Positions 10,778 through 22,770 of a stretch of 64,000 nt of DNA are shown here, one piece after another; positions within the stretch are counted from its first letter, which is position 1; each line of letters starts with the position of its first letter. The stretch covers positions 269,361,438-269,425,437 of the forward strand of contig JBOZIK010000001.1 of the NCBI GenBank assembly GCA_051453625.1, written 5' to 3'. The position numbers were made by a program, and so were the translations under genes. Below the pieces are notes generated by a model, which saw only the letters and a program-made list of their open reading frames with translations, had not been told where the DNA came from and searched no databases. The stretch comes from Welwitschia mirabilis (lineage: Eukaryota; Gnetophyta; Gnetopsida; Welwitschiales).

Positions 10778-11039
10778 CATTCATAACATCTCCAAGGCAT
10801 TCTTGATGATCATGTTGACTTTAGTAATTTATGTGAAGATCTTGGCTTGATAATTCATCATGTGGTTAAACTTTATTGTCATCTCATCAGTTACCTATTA
10901 GAAATATATCAATGAGTTAATGAATGAATCATGCTTATAAAGTCATCTAAAAAAGTTTACAAATGCTAGAAAACTATGTCCTTTTAATTATCATGATTAT
11001 GAATTAGCTTTTGCTATTATTCCACTAAAAACCTATCAA
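10778..11039 (+). repeat. Dispersed repeat R2, copy a (split by Copia-1)
   Basis: Direct repeat of 27103-27430. Shared blocks include TGCTATTATTCCAC and ACCTATCAA. Homology continues on the far side of Copia-1 at 19352-19400 (GTGATGGTAAATAC against GTGATGTTAAATAC), so Copia-1 inserted into this repeat. No known family recognised. Confidence 0.6.
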
Positions 11040-11040
11040 T

Positions 11041-12512
11041 TGTTGGAAAATCTAGTTGTGATGACTCTAATTGTCAAATACTTTATGTCATTATGTAAAC
11101 AGATCATTATAAGAACATTAGACCCTGATAAGCACCAGATCATGAAATATCTTCAGAGGAAACATCTCACAAAAAGGATTAGATGCTAAACTGTGAAATC
11201 AATTGTTTGAAGACATCTAAAAAATTGAAGACATCTTAAGTGAAGATATCTAAAAATCTGAAGATGTCTTGAATGTACTAGAATTCAGTCATAGGTTAAA
11301 AGACATCTACCATATTCAAGACGACTGAACTATAAGTTGAACCTGATATAGATGAAGCCATCTACATATCTGAAGACATCTATACTAAACTGAAATAAGT
11401 AATAGAATCAATTTGTTCTTTGAATAATATCTTATGTTTCAAGTGAGTTATGAACTTTTACATCATAAATTCATGATCACGAAAGTCCAAAAATACTATA
11501 GAGTAAAATTCATCAAAATCTAGGCAAGTTGACTAGAGATATCTCTAAAAGTGAAGACACATGAAGTGAAGATGTTTACAAAGTTAAAGACATCTTGGAT
11601 CAAAGATCAAGTCAATTAGAATCAAAGTTATGACAGTTACAAAATCAAATGACTATCTTTCATGTTTAAATGACTAGATCTTCTTCAACCTCATAAAGCC
11701 TTGACATCACAAATCTAAGATAGAACTTTTGACACTTTATTGATGAATAAAAAATTAAAAAATTTCTTGGCTGTCAATAATCAACATCAAAAGAAATCTT
11801 TCGTGAGTAAAAGGCACTTCTCACGAAGAATCAAGAGATCATTGTAAAGGAGCTAGTACTACTATTATCATTCAATCTTAGATCTTTATTACTGCATTCT
11901 TCATTCATACTCATTACAACAATAACAACATTAAGAAGCTTAAATATTCATCAAAGAAATATCTTTAGACTTATTATTGTATTGTATTCTTTGGTTTAGA
12001 CTATGGACTATCTTATTATTGAATATTTTTATAAAGTCCATTCTTGAATGCCAAATACTTTGTAAGACGATCCTTATAAGGTTGTGCATATAACATTATG
12101 CTTTTGAGCACTTGCTTATGGAAAAAGTTATTGGTGAGCCAGAAAACCATTATTCCCTTTAGAGGAAGAGAGTGCTATCTTGTGAGAAAAATATCATGGT
12201 TGTTAAGGTCTGTGGTATGCATATGAAAATCACTATTCCCTTGAGGGTGAGAGAGTGCTATCTTGTGAGGATATTCTCATTTGTTGTGAGGTTGGTGATG
12301 CACCAGAAAACCACTATTTTCTTGTAGGTTAAGAATATCTAGAGGTGTGAGAAGAAGCTATCCTCTATGTATGAACATAGCTACATTAGGGAACCATGCT
12401 ATTTAGTAAGGTGTTTTTATTAGGCATTTCTATATAGTTTATTTTTTTTAGTTTAGATTTTTATTTGGTGGAGCTCATTCACCTCTCCCCTTTGAGTTCA
12501 GATTGATTATCA
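11041..12512 (+). repeat. Copia-1 5' LTR
   Basis: Begins TGTTGGAAAATCTAG and ends shortly before the primer site. Matches the 3' LTR along its length. Contains a run of AAGACATCT/AGATGTCT motifs at 11205-11390 and 11535-11600, and a CATAAAGCC where the 3' LTR has a better TATA-like CCTATAAAG. Confidence 0.9.
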
Positions 12513-12514
12513 AG

Positions 12515-12531
12515 TGGTATCAAAGTAGGTA
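12515..12531 (+). other. Copia-1 primer binding site
   Basis: TGGTATCAAAGTAGGTA directly after the 5' LTR resembles the TGGTATCAGAGC site complementary to initiator tRNA-Met used by plant copia elements. Confidence 0.8.
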
Positions 12532-12539
12532 CTCATGAA

Positions 12540-15500
12540 AATGAATAACTTCCTTGAGTGAACTATGGAAGGGATGCCATCTGTTAGATCTCCGCTCTTC
12601 AAATGGACAAACTGTACCTATTGGAAGATGAGGATATAAATGTTCTTACAATCTTATGAGTTTCAAAGTTGAAGAAATAAAAAAGAAAGATTCACATAAA
12701 CTACAACAGGGAGAAAAATGTCTAATGAAGAAACTTAACCTGCTCTCATGGCCATTACACATTCTCAAGAACAAAAATATGAGATAGGAGATAAAGATGA
12801 AATAAATAGTAAAGACAAAATAAGTTTGGATCTCCAAGAAAAGTATGAATTAATTTTTAAAGAATGTATTAAACTAGAAAAGGTATGTATCAAAATGAAA
12901 AAGTTACTTCATACTTGTGAAGAAGCTTATGAATAAGAAAAGAATATTAGTGATAAATTATCTCAGAAAATTTAGCTGTTAAAGCTGAGGTTAGTAGACT
13001 AATGTATGGATTGAAAGTTTTAAGATAGGAATTATCTGATTCAAAGAAGATTAATGAGAAATTCACCCAAGAAAAGGAGACCTTAAATGTTATTCCTGAC
13101 AATGTAGACGATCAAATGACAAAAGTGGCTTAGGATACAATGAAGCTATAACAAGTACTTCAACTTTTTTACTTGACAGATCAAACTATAAGCTGAGGTA
13201 TAAACACTTTATGTATACAAATAATATTATATGTTATTATTATTATTATAATATAGGTCATTATTCATAGGGATGTCTAATGAAATCTAAAACCAGGTAT
13301 TATACTAACAATTCCAAAAGGCCAAGCAGAATGATACAACGTTTATTATAGGACAAATCAAGAAAAATATGGATATCAAAATCAAAGCGAGCACTTTTAG
13401 CACAAATAGCACTCAGAGTTGTGAAGAAGCATACATGGTATGTTGACAGTGGATGTTTCAGACACATGCCTAAAAACAAATCCAACTTCACCATCTTAGT
13501 GAAATAAGTTAAGGGAGTTGTAACCTTTGAAGACAACATAGAAGAATTAATCAAAGGCATTGGTACCATTGGAGGAGGAAATTTACCAAAGGTAAAAGAT
13601 GTATTTTTTGTAGAATGTTTACAATTAAGTTTAAGTCAACTCTGTGATGCAAATTTTTTTGTTACATTTACAAAAAATGATTGTGTTATAAGAGAATAAA
13701 ATTCTTCCAAAGTCTTATTTATTGGAGTAAGGAAAGCAAATGTTTACATTACCATCTTACAAGGTATATCTAACAATGGAACCAAGAATTTTCTTAATAA
13801 AACAAATGAAGAAGAGCTATGGCATAGAAAGCTTAGTCATGTGAATAAAGATCTTTTCAAAATTTTTTCTAATAAGGAGTTGGTAAGAGGACTTTTCAAA
13901 TTTAAAAGCATTGATAATAGGATCTGTAAAGCTTACCAGAAAGATAAGCAAACAAAGGTAAAATTTGATAAGTAAAATGTTCTATTGAACATCCATTAGA
14001 TCTCTTACATTTAGACATTATTGATTCTTCTTCGATAGAAATCTTATGTAAGAAAAGTATNNNNNNNNNNNNNNNNNNNNNNNNNNNNNNNNNNNNNNNN
14101 NNNNNNNNNNNNNNNNNNNNNNNNNNNNNNNNNNNNNNNNNNNNNNNNNNNNNNNNNNNNNNNNNNNNNNNNNNNNNNNNNNNNNNNNNNNNNNNNNNNN
14201 NNNNNNNNNNNNNNNNNNNNNNNNNNNNNNNNNNNNNNNNNNNNNNNNNNNNNNNNNNNNNNNNNNNNNNNNNNNNNNNNNNNNNNNNNNNNNNNNNNNN
14301 NNNNNNNNNNNNNNNNNNNNNNNNNNNNNNNNNNNNNNNNNNNNNNNNNNNNNNNNNNNNNNNNNNNNNNNNNNNNNNNNNNNNNNNNNNNNNNNNNNNN
14401 NNNNNNNNNNNNNNNNNNNNNNNNNNNNNNNNNNNNNNNNNNTTGATTCTTCTTCTATAGAAATCTTATGTAAGAAAAGTATTGTTTGACAATTATAGAT
14501 GATTTGTCTTATTTTACATGGGTAGCCTTCCTTGCACAAAAGGATGAGGCTTTTAATGCTTTTTTTAAGTTGTGAATTAGGTTGAAAAATCAACAAGGAT
14601 ACAAGATTAAAATTATAAGAAGTAATAATGACACCAAATTCAAAAATGCAAAGTTTAGAGAATTCTATGAACAATTTGGCATTTTACATCAAGTCTCTAC
14701 TCCAACAACTTTCCAATAACTCCAACAACTTCCCAACAAAATGGAGTAGTTAAAAGAAAGAATAGAGTACTCAATGAAATGGCAAGGACAATGATGCATG
14801 ACAAAAATAAATCATATTATTTTTGGATAGAAGCAATCAATATAGCCTATTATGTTTCCAACAGAGTTATGGTAAGAATATTCACTTCTAAAACTTCATA
14901 TGAGTTACAGTCAAACAAAAAACCTTCTATTAATTACTTTTATATATTTGGTTAAAAATTATTTATTATAAATAAAAGGGATAATTTGAAAAAATTTGAT
15001 TTAAAAGTTGATGAAGGAAATTTTCTAGGATATTCTATGATTAGTAAAGCTTACAAGGTGTATAATAATAAGGCCCATATAGTTGAGGAAATGATAAATG
15101 TCAAAATAAATGATATTAAGTTAAATCCTGTGAATGAGAAAGATGATTATACTCTAGTGCAAATTATTAAACCCTTTAGATAATATTAAGTTCAATTTGA
15201 TAGTGAGGAAGAAAAAAAAGAAGATTAAGAAAAGGAAAATCCATCAACCATGATAAGGCTAAGGAAGAATCACTCCATAAGTAACATTATAGGAAGTCCT
15301 TATGGAGGCATTCAAAGTAGAAGTCATACTAGAGAGTTTTCTGGTTATGCAGCTTATATCTCTCAAGTTGAATAAAAAACTTTTAAAGAAGCAGAAAATG
15401 ACAAACATTGGATGGTTGATCTGTAAGAGGAGCTTAATCAATTTGAAAGATGCAATGTTTGGGAACTTACTCCAGGACCCTCTAATAGACCAGTTATTGA

Positions 15501-17020
15501 AACTAAGTGGGTTTTTTGAAATAAAACAAATAATCATAAAAATATTGTTAGCAACATAACAAGACTAGTGGCAAAAGGTNNNNNNNNNNNNNNNNNNNNN
15601 NNNNNNNNNNNNNNNNNNNNNNNNNNNNNNNNNNNNNNNNNNNNNNNNNNNNNNNNNNNNNNNNNNNNNNNNNNNNNNNAATATTGTTAGCAACAAAACA
15701 AGACTAGTGGCAAAAGGTTATAATTAACAAGAAGGAATTGACTTTAAAGAAACCTTTGCTCTTGTGGCTTATATGAAATTAATAAGAATGATTCTAGATT
15801 TTACTTGTATAAAAGGTTTTAAACTTTATCAAATGGATGTTAAAAGTGCTTTTCTTAATAGAAATCTTCAAGAAGAAGTATATGTTAAACAACTAAATGG
15901 ATTCATTGACTCATAAAAAGATGACCATGTTTTCAAATTAAAGAAGGCTCTCTATGGCCTTAAACAAACTCCAAGAGCTTGGTATGAAAAACTCTTAGGT
16001 CATTTAATTGAAACAACTTTAAAAGAGGTACATCAGATGTGATATTAGTCATTAGAAAAGATGGTAAAGATTTTATTATTATTTAAATTTATGTAGATGA
16101 TATTATTTTTGATGCTTCTAACGAATCCTTATGCAAGAAATTTTCTAAGATTATGCAGGATGAGTTTGAGATGAGTCTTATGGGAGAAATAAGAAACTTC
16201 TTAGGACTTCAAGTTATGCAACATAAGCAAAGTACATTTATTTCACAAGTTATATATATTAAAAATTTGCTAGTCAAATATGGTTGGACACTCTCATGAT
16301 TCAAAATATCAAACTGGAAAAAGATGACAATGGTAAGAAGATGGATCAAAACCTATACAGAGGTATGATTGGTAATCTATTATATCTTATAGCTAGTTGA
16401 CCTGATATTATTCTAAGTATAGGAATTTGTGCATGTTATCAAAGTGATCATAGGGAATCACATCTTGTAGCTATCAAAAGAAATTTTCATTACTTAAAGG
16501 TACTACTAATTGGGGCCTTTGGTGCTCAAAGGACTTCTCACTTGATCTGGTAGGGTATTGTGATGTAAATTGGGCAAGTTACAAAGATAACAAAAAAAAG
16601 CATAGGTGGAACATATCTTTTGCTTAGGCAATGCCTAATATCTTGAAGTAGTAAGAAGCAAAACTCAACTATTTTATCTACAGCTAAGGATGAGTATATT
16701 ATTGCAAAAAGTTATTGTGCACAACTTCTATGGATGAAGCAAGCATTAAAAGAATTTGGTCTCTCCATGAGAAACATCCTATCTATTGTGATAATAAGAG
16801 TGCCATTAATATATCCACAAATCCTATACAACACTAAATAACCAAGCATGTTGAGATCTGACATAACTTTATTAGATAACATGTTTAGAACAAAAATATT
16901 ACAATGTAATATATCAACATGGATGATCAACTTGCAGATGCATTTACAAAACCTCTAGATACTAAAAGATATGTAAATTTATGCAGGAATTTAGGAATTG
17001 GGTCTTATCCAATTAGGTAA
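12540..17020 (+). pseudogene. Copia-1 gag-pol, degenerate
   Basis: Gag start: PLFKWTNCTYWKMR (about 12592-12634), the usual P.FdG.NY.YWK.RM block. Protease: WYVDSGCFRHM (about 13435-13467), with DSG intact. Pre-integrase: ELWHRKLSHVN (about 13808-13840). Integrase core about 14000-14930, including STPTTPQQNG-type sequence broken by a short local duplication near 14700. RT: YQMDVKSAFLN (15826-15858), ALYGLKQTPRAWYEKL (about 15945-15995) and IYVDDIIF (16088-16111, catalytic Asp pair kept). RNase H: GYCDVNWASYKDNKK (about 16552-16597) and DQLADAFTKPLD (about 16928-16965). Many stops and frameshifts. N gaps 14061-14442 and 15580-15679 are flanked by duplicated sequence. About 850 nt of non-coding DNA follows before the 3' LTR. 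Confidence 0.93.
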
Positions 17021-17871
17021 GTGAATAGGTAATATCTTTAATTTCTTCATTTCACATTATATTTATCCTATGAGTTAACATTATGATTAGATGTATTAAA
17101 GTTAAATTATGTGCTTGATATCTATCTTTTCAAAGTGGTATTATTATGCTTGTAGTAATTAATCAGTCTTTTAAAATTTCTAGAACTGTCATTGTAAACA
17201 TCTTCATATTCGTACACATCTCTTAGAAAGACATCTTATAAAGTGTAAACATCTTTGTATGTACTGTTGATGAAAAATGTTTTATAGAACATTAGTTACT
17301 AAATTTCCAAGAAGGCACGTATGCAAGGGGAGCATAAGATTCTTAAATTTCTATTCCTTTTCTCTGCTATTCAAAAAGGAGAAGAAGATTTGATAAATGA
17401 ATGGCTTTTAGTTGAGCACACTTGGCAAATTAATGGCTTTCAATTGAGCACATTTTTACAATGATAAATGCTTCGATTTTCATGATATATTTTACATAAT
17501 GAATTATTAATTATGTCTATATTCTTGTTTGATTAGGTAAATGATTTATCAATACATCTCATTTATTTTTCTTTTAAGAAGCATACCTATGTGATTTATT
17601 TTCAAGTGGTAAATGTCATGACCCTTAAAGATCATTTTAAATTTGATTATGTGTTTTTCTTTGAAATATAAAATGTGTCTTATTTTGGCTCTTCCAAGTG
17701 GTATATATATCTATGTGATTTGTTTTGATTTCTAGTAACTCATATCATGATTATTGTAATTAATAATTATGTGTATTTTCTATGAAATATATATGTATGA
17801 CTTCAATTGATTAGATGAGATTGCACTAATAGAATTTTCCAAGTTTCGGACATCATCAAAAAGGGGGAGAT

Positions 17872-19351
17872 TGTTGGAAAATCTAGTTTTGATGACTCCA
17901 CTTTTCAAATATTTTGTGTCATTATATAGATAGATCAATATAAGAACACCATACTTTGATAAACACTAGATCATAATAGATCTTTAGAAGAAACATCTTA
18001 TAAAAAGAATTAGATGCTAAACTATCAAATTAATTATTTAAAGACATCTAAAAAATTGAAGACATGTCAAGTGAAGACGTCTAGAAATCTAAAGACATCT
18101 TGAATGTACTAGAATTCAGTCATAGGCTAACAGATGACTATCATATTCAAGAAGACTGAACTAAAAGTTGAACTTAATATAGATGAAGAAATCTACATAT
18201 CTAAAGATGTCTATACTAAGATAAAATAGGTAACAAAACTAATTTAGTCTTTGAATAATATCTTATGTTTTAGGTAAGCTATGAATTTGTACATCATGGA
18301 TTCATGATCACGAAGGTCCAAGGATACTACAAAGAAAAATTCATTAAATTTTGGGCAAGTTGACTAAAGACATCTACATAACTGAAGACGTCTAGAGTGA
18401 AGATGTCTACAAAGTTTAAGATGTTTTGAACTAAAGTTCATGTCAATTAAAATAGAAGTTACAAGTTTGAAGCATAAATGTTAACTATCAATTGTATGGT
18501 GGTTATAAAATTAAATAGCTGTCTTTTAAGCTCAAATAGCTAGATCTTCTTCAATCCTATAAAGCCTTGATATCATGAATGTAAGATAGAACTTTTGACA
18601 CTTCATTGATCAATAAAAAATATAGAGATTTCTTAGCTCTCAATGATAATGTTCAACATTAAAAGAAAACTTGCACGAAAGGAGTGAACAGTGCTATTAT
18701 CATTTAATGTCGAATCTTCATTGTTGCATTCTTTATTCATAATCATGATGATAACAACAACATCAAGAAGCTTAAATATTCATCAAAGCAATATCTTCAA
18801 GCTTGTTATTGTATTGTATTCTATGGTTGACATTGTGGATTATCTTATTATTGAATATTTTTGTAAAGTCTATTCCTGAATACCAAATACTTTGTAAGCC
18901 AACCCTTATAAGGGTGTGCATTTAGGATTATATGTGCTTTTGACTACTTATTTATGATAAAGGTTATTGGTTAGTTAGAAAACCATGATTCCCTTGAGGG
19001 GGAGAGAGTGCTACCTTGTGAGGAGACTTTCATTATTGTTAAGGTTTATGATGTGCCTATGAAAATCACTGTTCCCTTGAGGAGCAGAGAGTGCTGCTTG
19101 TGAGAAGAATCTTATTTATTGTAAGGGTGGGATGCACTAGAAAACCACTATTTTTTTTTTGTACATTAAGAATATACAGAGATGTGAGAAAAAACTATCC
19201 TTTATGTGTGGAGATACCCAGTTTAATGAACCATGTTATTTGATAAGGTGTTTTTATTGTGCATTTTCATATAGTTTTCTTATTAGATTAAATTTTTATT
19301 TGGTAGAACTCATTTACATCTCCCCTATGAGTTCAAATTGATCCTTAATCA
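17872..19351 (+). repeat. Copia-1 3' LTR with preceding polypurine tract
   Basis: The polypurine tract AAAAAGGGGGAGA (17858-17870) sits immediately before TGTTGGAAAATCTAG. The LTR repeats 11041-12512, including intact GAAGACGTCT motifs at 18073-18082 and 18384-18393 where the 5' LTR has decayed forms. Candidate TATA: CCTATAAAG near 18556. Confidence 0.9.
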
Positions 19352-19352
19352 A

Positions 19353-19865
19353 ATGTGAAACATGATCTAATAGTGATGGTAAATACATCCAATTTGGCCT
19401 TGCAACATGTTCCCTCACTTAGCATTTGTTAGTCCTTCACAAAGCAAGTGGAGAATAAGTAGTAAGACAAATTAACAAAGTAAATAATAAATTAAGAACC
19501 AAAAATAAATTTTAGCAATTTACCATGCAACTTCTTAACTCAAAACAACTGAAGAATCTGTCCAATAATTAGTATGCAATTAGATAGGCTTTTATCATGG
19601 GATGGTATTTAGATGATCAAGTGGATAGTGGTCCAAAATTCTATTTTTTTTTTTACAAGAGACAACAACTTTTGAGCCCTTTGGGGGATAACTCAATCAC
19701 CTTCATAGATGAAATACCTATAGATTCTTCTAAAGCAACCAATAAAAGAGAAAATATTAGATAATGATTATTTTTCCTACATAAGCAGTCCGCTACACAT
19801 TTGCTAAGATATAAATGCTAACTAAGTAAAAATCCCATAAGTAAGTTAAACTTAAAATGTCATGG

Positions 19866-19919
<54 letters not shown>

Positions 19920-21590
19920 TAAAAACCATGCTTTGAGTACATTTGTAATTTGCTAAATCATACAAAATGATAATGAAATATAAAAATCGATCATAAGGCT
20001 CAGTCATTGTGTGGAGAAATCCTAAACTACATATTTAAGTCTTGTGATGGTGCGAAAGTGTACGTGGCCTGCTAAAGAATACATGTACAATTTTAAATAC
20101 AATATAACTAAAAAGCGTGCCATTAAATTTCAAAAAATGTGCTGTTAAAGTAAAATTTCTGTCTAAAGTAATTTTTTTTCAAAAATTCATGTTCAAAGAA
20201 AAAATACACTCCCACCTCCTATTGAATGAATTAATTTATACTAAATTGGCATGAAAATAAGGAAGAAAAGTAACTTGGATGTCTCATAAATAGATTGATT
20301 ATAGTAGTACATAGAAAAGAGGAACAATGGTAATAAAAAGAATTAAAAGATGAATTAAAGGGAAGAGGCTAGATGAAATAAAGTGCAAACTAAGTATTAT
20401 GAAAAACAGAAAAAAAAAGGGGGAAAAAATACAAACACAAAAGAAAAACAAGGAAAGCTAGGGGTCACAATTGGGATGAGGTAGAAAATGGAATGGATGT
20501 AAGATGAATGGCCAACGATTAAAAAAAAGTAGTATGATCAAGCTAAAGTTAGTGATATGAAGTGAGTGTAAAAAATGAGAAGTTGTTAATAATAATAGCA
20601 TTATCCCTATAATGAATAAGAGTGAGTGTGAGAATGACTTTGAAATAACCAAAGAAAACATTATGAAAAGACTAAGTAGAAATGGATAGAAACGAACATG
20701 TAAAAGATTAACTATTACACCATAAATGCTAAACTAGCACAACCCATTGGTATATCTCATAAAAGCACTTTATGTTATAGATGCATGTTTTAATATTTAA
20801 TAATATAGAAAGAACATTGATTATAATAACATATAATGATTACCTAGCAAATATATTAATGTGATGTTAGGATCATAATTCAATTCAATCATCCGCTGTG
20901 ATAGCAAATGGGACCTTATCAGTTCATAATCCAATAAAAGTCTTGTAAGTGCTCACAATAGCATGAATTTATCTTAGTTGGGTGTTGAAAAACATTGTTA
21001 ACCATGATGAAAGTAGTGAAACCACTGTCAAGTAAGTACGGACTTGTAAAGTAAAGTGAGGTTATGGCTAACTAACCTTCTTGGTGAAGTTCTGATAGCT
21101 ATTATGTCATAATTTGAAAGATACCTCTTGGTAAAGTTTCCCTCAATATTCATATAGTAGGACGTTATGACATTAATAATGAGAGTTAATCAAATACACC
21201 AATTTTTTTCTCTCAACTTTAAATTTTTTTCCTTTTCCTTTTTTCATACAACTCATATTCCTAAAATGGTTTTAAAACATTGATTAATCATTAGATTGAT
21301 AAACTAACAAAGTACATAGATGACAAATAAGCACCTAATTTGACATAACTAACATTATAACAAGACAACATAGACATTGTTGTATTAAGAAAAAGTTCAT
21401 AGACATGGAAATGTCTGAAGGTTGGCTAAAACCCAATCTTACCACTTAGAATGCCCAAAGTAAAATTAATTACATGAAAACTCAAATGAAATTTAGCATA
21501 AAGCTAAGTAGAAAGATAAGCAAGAAATAAAATAATTCAACCAAGGGATCCAACTAAGAAATAATTTAGATGATTAAAAAGGAAAGGCTC
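19353..21590. other. AT-rich spacer, no gene recognised
   Basis: The first 50 nt continue repeat R2. The rest shows no coding frame or element boundary, apart from a microsatellite at 19866-19918. The 3' LTR of the adjoining Athila-like element should lie here but I could not match it. Confidence 0.4.
19866..19918. repeat. (TG)n(TA)n microsatellite
   Basis: Compound dinucleotide array: about 9 TG units followed by about 17 TA units. Confidence 0.95.
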
Positions 21591-22521
21591 TCTTATTGGT
21601 TAAGAGGATCTTGTAAGTTATATACTTCTATCAAGTTCATGATGTAATGACAATTATTAAGTTATTAATATAGTTTCAACTATTATCCATTAACCTTTTG
21701 TGTTTCATCAAAGTTTGATTTATAAATTTCATATGATTCATTAGGATGTACCTATTTAGTAAAGTAAGGACCAAACCATCTAGAAACCACTTGATAGAAC
21801 ATGAAAGTTATATGATAATTTTTGAAGAAAATGAATTAGTAATCAATAAAATATCTTGATGTCATCTTAATTTCATAAATTTCTATAGCCAAATAAGAGA
21901 TAAAGAATAAAGTTAAATAATCTCTCACCAAACTAGTATAAAGTGTTTTAAGAATTATTTCCATTCAATAATTACTACTCAAAAAGAAAGAATGGATCTA
22001 ATAAATATCAAGAATATGTTTAAGGTGATTGATTAATACATGTTTAATATGACTAAGAAGTTCCCTAAGATCCAACTTAAGGCATAAATTTTCATCAAGA
22101 AGATAAGGTTTCTCAAATTCAAGATTCCAAGAAATTCCAAATCATGCTTTTAAAAAGTGTAAACATTATCAAAAGTACAAATTAATGTAAAATTAAAGGT
22201 AGATGAAAAGATGTTATTTAGTATTTTACATTGAAGTACAAGTGGAAGGGATGAAGAACATGGTTGATACAATTAGACTCTTTAAGTTTGGATGTTTCAT
22301 TAGATGTGATAAGTTTATCCACTATTGGCATTTGTTGAATCTTTCTGGATTATTCCTTATGCTCCTTTCCCTCATTTTTTTCATCATTATTTGTTGGATA
22401 TCATCATTCTCTGAGTTTTTAGATTAATCAAAAAGCTTACAAAGAGAAATGTGATTATGATGTTCATCACGTGTTGTGGAGTTTTAAAATTTTGCTAAAG
22501 TTGATACTTTTCTATAACATT

Positions 22522-22770
22522 GATATTTCAAAAGTAAGTGGGCATTCATTTGATGAACTATCATCATTATCATTCTTATTTAGTTGGTCAGTTGAAACAT
22601 TGTTTTTCTCATGTTGGCTATCTTCTAGAAGGTGGAGTATTGGATATTTCAAAAGTAAGTGGACATTCATTTGATGAACTATCATCCTTGTCATTCTTAT
22701 TTAGTTGGTGAGTTGAAACATTGTTTTTCTCATGTTGGATATCTTATAGAAGGTGTAGTATTGGATATTT
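22522..22770. repeat. 121-bp tandem duplication
   Basis: Two nearly identical copies starting at GATATTTCAAAAGTAAGTGG (22522 and 22643), with a partial third at 22764. The unit is not a multiple of three, so it would shift any frame through it. Confidence 0.85.

Larger units (their letters stand above)
11041..19351 (+). mobile_element. Copia-1: complete but decayed Ty1/copia retrotransposon
   Basis: An 8.3-kb element with two LTRs of about 1.47 kb, a tRNA-Met-type primer site, gag-pol in the order gag, protease, integrase, RT, RNase H (the copia order), a polypurine tract, then the 3' LTR. LTRs differ by many substitutions, so the insertion is old. Flanks ATCAA (11035-11039) and ATCAA (19348-19352) look like a 5-bp target duplication inside repeat R2; element ends are therefore uncertain by a few bases. 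Pol carries many stops and two N gaps. Confidence 0.93.

Noticed and set aside
22512-22694. 60-aa minus-strand frame with Asn/Asp/Ser-rich repeats
   Set aside because: Product of the 121-bp tandem duplication, whose period breaks the frame; no family.
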